Below, one piece after another: positions 7,382 through 11,213 of a DNA stretch of 11,213 nucleotides; the stretch's first letter is position 1, and every line of letters begins with the position of its first letter. The notes beneath the pieces are model-generated. The model searched no databases and was not told the origin of the DNA. It saw only the letters and a program-made list of their open reading frames with translations. Made by a program: the position numbers and the translations under genes. Origin of the DNA: Bacteroidota bacterium (GTDB lineage Bacteria > Bacteroidota > Bacteroidia > Flavobacteriales > Flavobacteriaceae); the NCBI GenBank assembly GCA_024280815.1, contig JAJRPL010000223.1:1-11213 (forward strand), in the 5' to 3' direction.

Positions 7382-8346
7382 CAAAAAAAACTTACTTATT
7401 ATTGGCAAGCTTCTTTTTTAGTTTTTTTTATGTTTATACAATAGGGTGGAGTGATTTTCATACTTTCCCAGATATTAACAATTATATATATCGTATAGAA
7501 TACTTGGCAAATGGAGGAGAGGAAAGTGTGCATAGAGGCATATCTTACTTCTTCAGCGAACCTGTTTGGAAATATTTACTTCAGTCAATTGCAAATATTT
7601 TTAATCAGGATTCATATTTAAATGGATTTTATTTAACAGCATTTTTTAGCCTTTTTATTTATGCTTATTTTACATTTCAAAGAATACATCCAATACTAGC
7701 AATTATTTTTTTTTTAAATCCAATGTTTATTGATCTCATTATGGGACAAACTCGAATAGCATTATCTTTTTCTTTATTACTTCTTGCTTTTCAATACAAA
7801 AACAAAGTATTACTTTTTTCTATATTATTAGTAGTTTGTGCCACTTTAATACATACTACCGCTTTGCTTTTTGTAGGTATATATGTTTTATTGATATTTT
7901 TATATTCAAAATTTAATGAAAGAAGTTATTATACCACTGCATTTCTATTATCAATAGCTATACCAGTTTTTCTTAGATATATTGCACCTATCATTTTATC
8001 AGCAGTAGGGGATCGTAGATTCAATGTCACCGCCTATGGTTCCTCTTCGTTGACATATGCTTTAATTTGGTTAATCATATCTTTAATATTAGTTACTTTT
8101 TCAAATAATTACATAAAATCAAAAAACCAAAGTATTATTATTGGTTACGCAATCGTTATGACAGGATTGTTTTTTTTCTCCTCTCTTATGGGATTATACG
8201 GACAGAGATTTGTCGCTCTATCAATTCCGCTAATCATCATCTCTATTAACTATCTACCAAAATACTATAGAGAAATGACATTTATAGCTCTTGGACTATA
8301 TTTAGAAATACAGTGGATATATTGGTTGGAAATATCATTAAAATAA
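7378..8346 (+). CDS. EpsG/Wzy-type polysaccharide polymerase
   Basis: This 322-residue integral membrane protein has about nine to ten hydrophobic segments and no catalytic motifs of other families. The pattern near the N-terminus, DFHTFPDINNYIYRIEY followed later by SEPVWKYLLQ, and the central FFLNPMFIDLIMGQTRIALS fit the EpsG-type polymerases, where an Asn-Pro helix is followed by Gln/Arg residues. Such proteins join lipid-linked repeat units in the periplasm. It is the only polymerase candidate in the window, which supports the Wzy role by elimination. It starts at an ATGA overlap with the GT4 stop and has AAGGTG at 7365-7370, 7 bases before the ATG. A T10 run at 7706-7715 and other long T and A runs make it prone to slippage. 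Wzy proteins vary greatly in sequence, so the family call is moderate. Confidence 0.78.
   Translation: MTKKTYLLLASFFFSFFYVYTIGWSDFHTFPDINNYIYRIEYLANGGEESVHRGISYFFSEPVWKYLLQSIANIFNQDSYLNGFYLTAFFSLFIYAYFTFQRIHPILAIIFFLNPMFIDLIMGQTRIALSFSLLLLAFQYKNKVLLFSILLVVCATLIHTTALLFVGIYVLLIFLYSKFNERSYYTTAFLLSIAIPVFLRYIAPIILSAVGDRRFNVTAYGSSSLTYALIWLIISLILVTFSNNYIKSKNQSIIIGYAIVMTGLFFFSSLMGLYGQRFVALSIPLIIISINYLPKYYREMTFIALGLYLEIQWIYWLEISLK
7706..7715 (+). repeat. T10 homopolymer inside the polymerase gene
   Basis: Ten consecutive T lie in the coding frame, spanning the codons for I-F-F-L near residues 110-113, early in the gene. It is the longest homopolymer I see in the window. Loss or gain of one base would truncate the polymerase soon after. 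Confidence 0.7.
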
Positions 8347-8373
8347 TATTATCATTCATCTGATATTCTAAAA

Positions 8374-8378
8374 AAGGA
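8374..8378 (+). promoter_or_regulatory. Probable ribosome binding site for a TTG start
   Basis: AAGGA precedes the TTG at 8390 by 11 bases, which is longer than usual. An in-frame TAA at 8369 leaves no ATG, GTG or other TTG upstream in this frame, and the protein starts with the GT4 strand KNILILSATL just after the TTG. The rest of the 43-base gap (8347-8389) shows no convincing promoter or terminator. Confidence 0.45.
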
Positions 8379-8389
8379 TAAAAAACATC

Positions 8390-9511
8390 TTGAAAAATAA
8401 AAATATTTTAATCCTCAGCGCTACTTTGCAAAAAGGTGGTGCTGAAAGAGTTATCTCTCTATTGTTGAAAGAATTGGAAAAAGACCAAAATATACATATC
8501 TATCTTGTATTGATGGAAGATGGGATAGCCTATGATTTACCAGATAGTATAAAACCTATTATATTGAGTCATAGTCAAAAAAATGGAATAAGAAAATTTT
8601 TTGAGCTACCTATGATCGCATACAAACTCTCCAGTATTATAAAAGAAAAGAAAATAGATGTAGTATTATCCTTTTTATACAGACCAAATTATGTAAGCTT
8701 GTTATCCAGAATGTTTGGTTCTAAACATAAAAGTATTATCAATATTCGAAGTACAACATCACGATATTTAAATGAGGGCTTGCTGGGAAAAATAAATCTA
8801 TTTTTAATAAAAAGTTTGTTTAACAAAGCAGATTTGATCATTTCCAACTCTAAAGGTGTTGATGAAGATTTAAAATCTCTTATGCATATAACTACCGACA
8901 CAAAAGTCATCCATAACCCTGTAGATTTAGAATATATCAATATAAAAAAAGATATATGCGAAGATGTAACGTTTGAATTTAAAGAGCATACACAGTATAT
9001 CATTTCTGTCGGTAGGCTCATCCCTCTAAAAAGAAATAAAGATCTTATCGATGCATTCAATGAAATTCAGAGCAAAAATACTGAATTGGAACTTATTTTT
9101 ATAGGAGACGGAATACTTAAAGAAGATCTTATAGCGTATTGTAAACAATTGAATATAAAACATAAAGTACACTTCTTGGGCAATGTTTCCAATCCTTTTT
9201 ATTATCTATATCGTTCTGATCTTTTTGTTATGACATCTGAAATAGAAGGCTTTCCAAATGTTTTAGTTGAAGCAATGGCTTGCGGACTACCCGTAATTTC
9301 CTCTGACTGTAAAAGTGGACCAAGAGAGATACTTAAAGATGGAAAATATGGGCTCTTGTATCCTGTAGGAGATGTGAAAATCTTAGTAGAAAGAATAAAA
9401 TATTATCTTTATAGCCATATTGACAGAGAAGAGATTAAAAGCAAACATCTAGAAAGACTTGAAGATTTCAAAATTGAAAAAATAATGAATCAGTTTAAAG
9501 AGGTATTATGA
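8390..9511 (+). CDS. Family 4 glycosyltransferase (GT-B fold)
   Basis: This 373-residue retaining glycosyltransferase probably extends the lipid-linked oligosaccharide in the cytoplasm. It shows ILILSATLQKGGAERV (6-21, GT4 glycine loop), NIRSTTSRY (118-126), HNPVDLEY (175-182) at the domain junction and ISVGRLIPLKRN (205-216) at the C-terminal domain. The EX7E motif is E286-GFPNVLV-E294, and ACGLPVISSDCKSGPREIL follows. The SDCKSGPREIL stretch is typical of GalNAc/GlcNAc-adding GT4 enzymes of the PglH/PglJ kind (family knowledge, moderate certainty). The start is TTG after a 43-base gap, the only sizeable gap in the sugar genes, and the stop overlaps the next ATG by 4 bases. Confidence 0.88.
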   Translation: MKNKNILILSATLQKGGAERVISLLLKELEKDQNIHIYLVLMEDGIAYDLPDSIKPIILSHSQKNGIRKFFELPMIAYKLSSIIKEKKIDVVLSFLYRPNYVSLLSRMFGSKHKSIINIRSTTSRYLNEGLLGKINLFLIKSLFNKADLIISNSKGVDEDLKSLMHITTDTKVIHNPVDLEYINIKKDICEDVTFEFKEHTQYIISVGRLIPLKRNKDLIDAFNEIQSKNTELELIFIGDGILKEDLIAYCKQLNIKHKVHFLGNVSNPFYYLYRSDLFVMTSEIEGFPNVLVEAMACGLPVISSDCKSGPREILKDGKYGLLYPVGDVKILVERIKYYLYSHIDREEIKSKHLERLEDFKIEKIMNQFKEVL

Positions 9512-10635
9512 AAGAAAAGAGTTCAAATAAAAAAATAGCAATAGTAGTAAATAATGCTTGGTATGCATATAATTTTAGGCTTAATTTAGCAAGAAGCTTA
9601 CAAAAAAATGGTTACGAAGTTGTATTTGTAGCTCCTTATGATAAAAAATATAGCAAACTCATTGGAGAAGAATTTAATATTTTTGATATTGAAATAGATG
9701 CAAAGGGTATTAACCCTGTTAATGATTTGCTAACTATGATTGCTTTATATAAAATATATAAAAAAGAAAATATCGATATGGTTTTGAATTTTACAATAAA
9801 GCCTAATATTTACAGCTCTATTGTTGCAGGGATATTGGGTATACAATCTATAAGTAATATCACTGGACTTGGAACAATATTTATAAAGCAGTCAATTGCA
9901 ACAAAAATAGCAAAATTATTATATAAAATAGCATTAGGTTACAATGATAAAGTATTTTTTCAAAACAGTGATGATAAAAGTTTATTTATAAAAGAGAATT
10001 TGGTTGCTAAGAGTAAAGCAGACTTACTGCCTGGAAGTGGTGTAGATTTAGATAAATTTATACCTATGAAGAAAAAAGATGATAAGAGATTTAAATTTTT
10101 ACTCATTGCAAGACTGTTAAAAGATAAAGGTATTTTGGAATATATAGATGCTATTAAAATCATAAAAGCAAAACATAACGATATAGAGTTTCAAATACTT
10201 GGTGCAGTCGGTGTTGCAAATAAAACAGCGATAACTAAAGAAGAATTACAAGTTTGGATAGATAAAGACTTACTGACTTATTTGGGTACAACCGATAATG
10301 TGCAAGATGTAATAGCAAAGGTTGATTGTGTTGTGTTGCCGTCTTATAGAGAAGGAACTCCAAGAAGTTTGCTTGAAGCCTCAGCAATGCAAAAGCCAAT
10401 AATAGCAACTAATGTTGTAGGTTGCAAAGAAGTAGTCGATGATGGAATAAATGGATATTTGTGTGAAGTGAAAAACGCTCAAGATTTAGCCAATAAAATG
10501 GAATTGATGATAAATTTATCTGAAAGTGAAAGAGAGGCAATGGGCAAAGCAGGTAGAGAGAAGATTATAAAAGAGTTTGATGAAAAGATAGTGATAGATA
10601 AATATTTAGCAAATATAAGAGAGATTTTGAAATGA
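9508..10635 (+). CDS. Family 4 glycosyltransferase, PglA-like
   Basis: This 375-residue GT4 belongs to the subgroup containing Campylobacter PglA, which adds the second sugar onto an undecaprenyl-diphosphate-linked amino sugar. Seen in order: IAIVVNNAWYAYNFR (10-24, where PglA-type enzymes have a similar aromatic-Phe-Arg element), NFTIKPNIYSSI (94-105), NITGLGTIFI (117-126), PGSGVDLDKF (175-184), ARLLKDKGI (201-209) and the EX7E motif E282-GTPRSLL-E290. The start ATG at 9508 overlaps the previous stop by 4 bases, with AGAGG at 9499-9503 as ribosome site. It is the last sugar gene before the toxin-antitoxin pair. By analogy it may act early in repeat-unit assembly, on a 2,6-dideoxy amino sugar such as QuiNAc or bacillosamine. 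That would fit the epimerase/dehydratase beginning at the window end, but it is inference. Confidence 0.88.
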   Translation: MKEKSSNKKIAIVVNNAWYAYNFRLNLARSLQKNGYEVVFVAPYDKKYSKLIGEEFNIFDIEIDAKGINPVNDLLTMIALYKIYKKENIDMVLNFTIKPNIYSSIVAGILGIQSISNITGLGTIFIKQSIATKIAKLLYKIALGYNDKVFFQNSDDKSLFIKENLVAKSKADLLPGSGVDLDKFIPMKKKDDKRFKFLLIARLLKDKGILEYIDAIKIIKAKHNDIEFQILGAVGVANKTAITKEELQVWIDKDLLTYLGTTDNVQDVIAKVDCVVLPSYREGTPRSLLEASAMQKPIIATNVVGCKEVVDDGINGYLCEVKNAQDLANKMELMINLSESEREAMGKAGREKIIKEFDEKIVIDKYLANIREILK

Positions 10636-10648
10636 CGAAGCTCTTTTG

Positions 10649-10657
10649 TGCTATAAT
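10649..10657 (+). promoter_or_regulatory. Extended -10 promoter of the toxin-antitoxin operon
   Basis: TGCTATAAT is a perfect extended -10 (TGn plus TATAAT), preceded by a short T run (10644-10647), as is common in Campylobacterota sigma-70 promoters. The -35 region is weak: TTGAAA at 10627-10632 would give a 19-base spacing. It lies 28 bases before the antitoxin ATG, in the 50-base gap after the last glycosyltransferase. It would give the pair, and probably the sugar gene behind it, transcription independent of the upstream operon. Confidence 0.7.
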
Positions 10658-10677
10658 TATGTACATTATATTGTAAG
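10656..10677 (+). promoter_or_regulatory. Probable YefM/YoeB operator (TGTACA palindrome plus half-match)
   Basis: ATGTACAT (10659-10666) is a perfect palindrome with some flanking symmetry (A10656/T10669 and T10657/A10668 pair around a T/T mismatch), directly after the -10 box. A weaker copy, TGTAAG, lies at 10672-10677 with its centre 12 bases away. The E. coli YefM operator is known to use paired palindromes with TGTACA cores at about this spacing. Binding here would cover the transcription start and repress the operon. Confidence 0.55.
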
Positions 10678-10685
10678 GAATTTTT

Positions 10686-10943
10686 ATGAAAGTAGTTAGT
10701 TTAACGGAAGCAAGAAATAATTTAAAAGCAGTTTTTGATAGTGTGTATGTTGATAAAGATGAAGTTGTCATTCACAGAAAAGGTCATGAAAATGTAGTAG
10801 TTATACCATTTGATGAGTATAATTCTATGAGAGAGACAAGCTATCTTTTGAACAATAAAAACAATAGAGAATATTTAAGCGAGTCTATTAAACAGTTGCG
10901 TGACGGTAAGACTATTGAAAAAGATTTGCTCGAATGCGACTGA
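10686..10943 (+). CDS. yefM: Antitoxin, Phd/YefM family
   Basis: This 85-residue antitoxin binds and inhibits the YoeB mRNA endonuclease encoded just downstream and represses the shared promoter. The N-terminal MKVVSLTEARNNLKAVF is the Phd/YefM DNA-binding and dimerisation fold, followed by VVIHRKGHENVVVIPFDEYNS (split here only for reading: HRKGHE, VVVIP, DEYNS, about residues 29-48). The C-terminal part, RETSYLLNNKNNREYLSESI then DGKTIEKDLLE, matches the flexible toxin-binding tail of E. coli YefM in layout and motif. AAGGA at 10675-10679 lies 6 bases before the ATG. The toxin ATG overlaps the antitoxin end by 10 bases, the usual antitoxin-first arrangement. Length is normal and nothing is missing, so the pair looks functional. 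Confidence 0.95.
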   Translation: MKVVSLTEARNNLKAVFDSVYVDKDEVVIHRKGHENVVVIPFDEYNSMRETSYLLNNKNNREYLSESIKQLRDGKTIEKDLLECD

Positions 10944-11188
10944 TTTGGAGTGAAAATTCTTGGGATGATTATCTTTACTGGCAAAGAACTGATAAACAGA
11001 TACTCAAAAAGATAAATACATTGATAAAAGATATACAAAGAGAGCCATTTAACGGGATAGGAAGGCCAGAGCGATTGAAACACGAATTGCGAGGTTTTTG
11101 GTCGAGAAGAATTACCGATGAACATAGATTAGTCTATGAAGTAAATGAAGAGAGCATCGGTATTGTATCATGTAGGTTTCACTATTGA
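10934..11188 (+). CDS. yoeB: Toxin YoeB, ribosome-dependent mRNA endonuclease (RelE/ParE superfamily)
   Basis: This 84-residue toxin cleaves mRNA in the ribosomal A site when the antitoxin is degraded. It is very close to E. coli YoeB throughout: LIWSENSWDDYLYWQ at the start, GRPERLKHELRGFWSRRI in the middle, and the end CRFHY. The known catalytic residues Glu46, Arg65 and His83, and the terminal Tyr84, are all present at the same numbering as in E. coli, so an active enzyme is predicted. The length is the same as the family's. The stop TGA at 11186-11188 overlaps the TTG of the next gene (TTGA), which ties a sugar gene to the toxin operon. The high similarity to a widely transferred module, inside a sugar cluster, suggests horizontal acquisition. 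Confidence 0.96.
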   Translation: MRLIWSENSWDDYLYWQRTDKQILKKINTLIKDIQREPFNGIGRPERLKHELRGFWSRRITDEHRLVYEVNEESIGIVSCRFHY

Positions 11189-11213
11189 AAAAGCTTTTAC
11201 TAACAGGTGCAAG
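11185..11213 (+). CDS. Start of an SDR-family nucleotide-sugar epimerase/dehydratase (3' end outside window)
   Basis: TTG at 11185 opens a frame reading MKKLLLTGA to the window edge. That is the typical first strand and start of the NAD(P)-binding TGxxGF motif of extended short-chain dehydrogenases (GalE/WbpK/RmlD kind), which are common in polysaccharide loci. Only nine residues are visible, so the enzyme type is open. GTAGG at 11172-11176 could serve as ribosome site (8-base spacing). The 4-base TTGA overlap with yoeB implies translational coupling to the toxin. Confidence 0.6.

Noticed and set aside
8347..8389. Terminator or promoter between the polymerase and the next GT4
   Set aside because: Only a weak TATC/GATA pairing and AT-rich sequence are present. 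There is no GC-rich stem with a T tract and no clear -10.

Overview
The window is part of a surface-polysaccharide (O-antigen or capsule type) biosynthesis locus. All genes lie on the + strand, packed almost end to end. The DNA is AT-rich, several genes start with TTG, and the dehydrogenase and the last glycosyltransferase look like Campylobacterota (epsilonproteobacterial) proteins. A Sulfurimonas-, Sulfuricurvum- or Arcobacter-like host is my best inference, but the sequence alone does not prove it.

Layout. 1-1359 is a UDP-N-acetylhexosamine 6-dehydrogenase (TviB/WbpO/WbpA type), open at the left edge. 1362-2639 is a MurJ/Wzx-like flippase. 2629-3507 is a GT2 glycosyltransferase. 3507-5413 is a glutamine-dependent asparagine synthase/amidotransferase split by a -1 frameshift. 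5415-6308 is a second GT2, 6305-7381 a GT4, and 7378-8346 an EpsG/Wzy-type polymerase. 8390-9511 is a second GT4 and 9508-10635 a PglA-like GT4. A yefM-yoeB toxin-antitoxin pair with its own promoter and operator follows at 10686-11188. The last 29 bases are the start of an SDR-type sugar epimerase/dehydratase that overlaps the yoeB stop. No gap between genes exceeds 50 bases.

How the genes work together (inference). The dehydrogenase makes a UDP-HexNAc uronic acid, and the amidotransferase may convert a uronic acid to its amide, as proposed for WbpS in Pseudomonas O-antigen loci. Five glycosyltransferases assemble a lipid-linked repeat unit at the inner membrane face. The flippase moves it across and the polymerase joins units in the periplasm, giving a Wzx/Wzy-dependent pathway. 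Most junctions overlap by 1-11 bases, so translational coupling is likely.

Points of most interest. (1) The amidotransferase is broken exactly at A_AAA_AAG followed at once by TAG. This is the dnaX-type -1 slippery heptamer in the correct phase, with a GAGG element 10 bases upstream. (2) Heptanucleotide tandem repeats of one family occur twice in the dehydrogenase gene, both translated: once ahead of the Rossmann motif and once inside the protein. (3) A toxin-antitoxin operon sits inside the sugar gene cluster, and a sugar gene is coupled to the toxin. (4) A T10 tract lies inside the polymerase gene. The gene families themselves are all known; I found no wholly new system.
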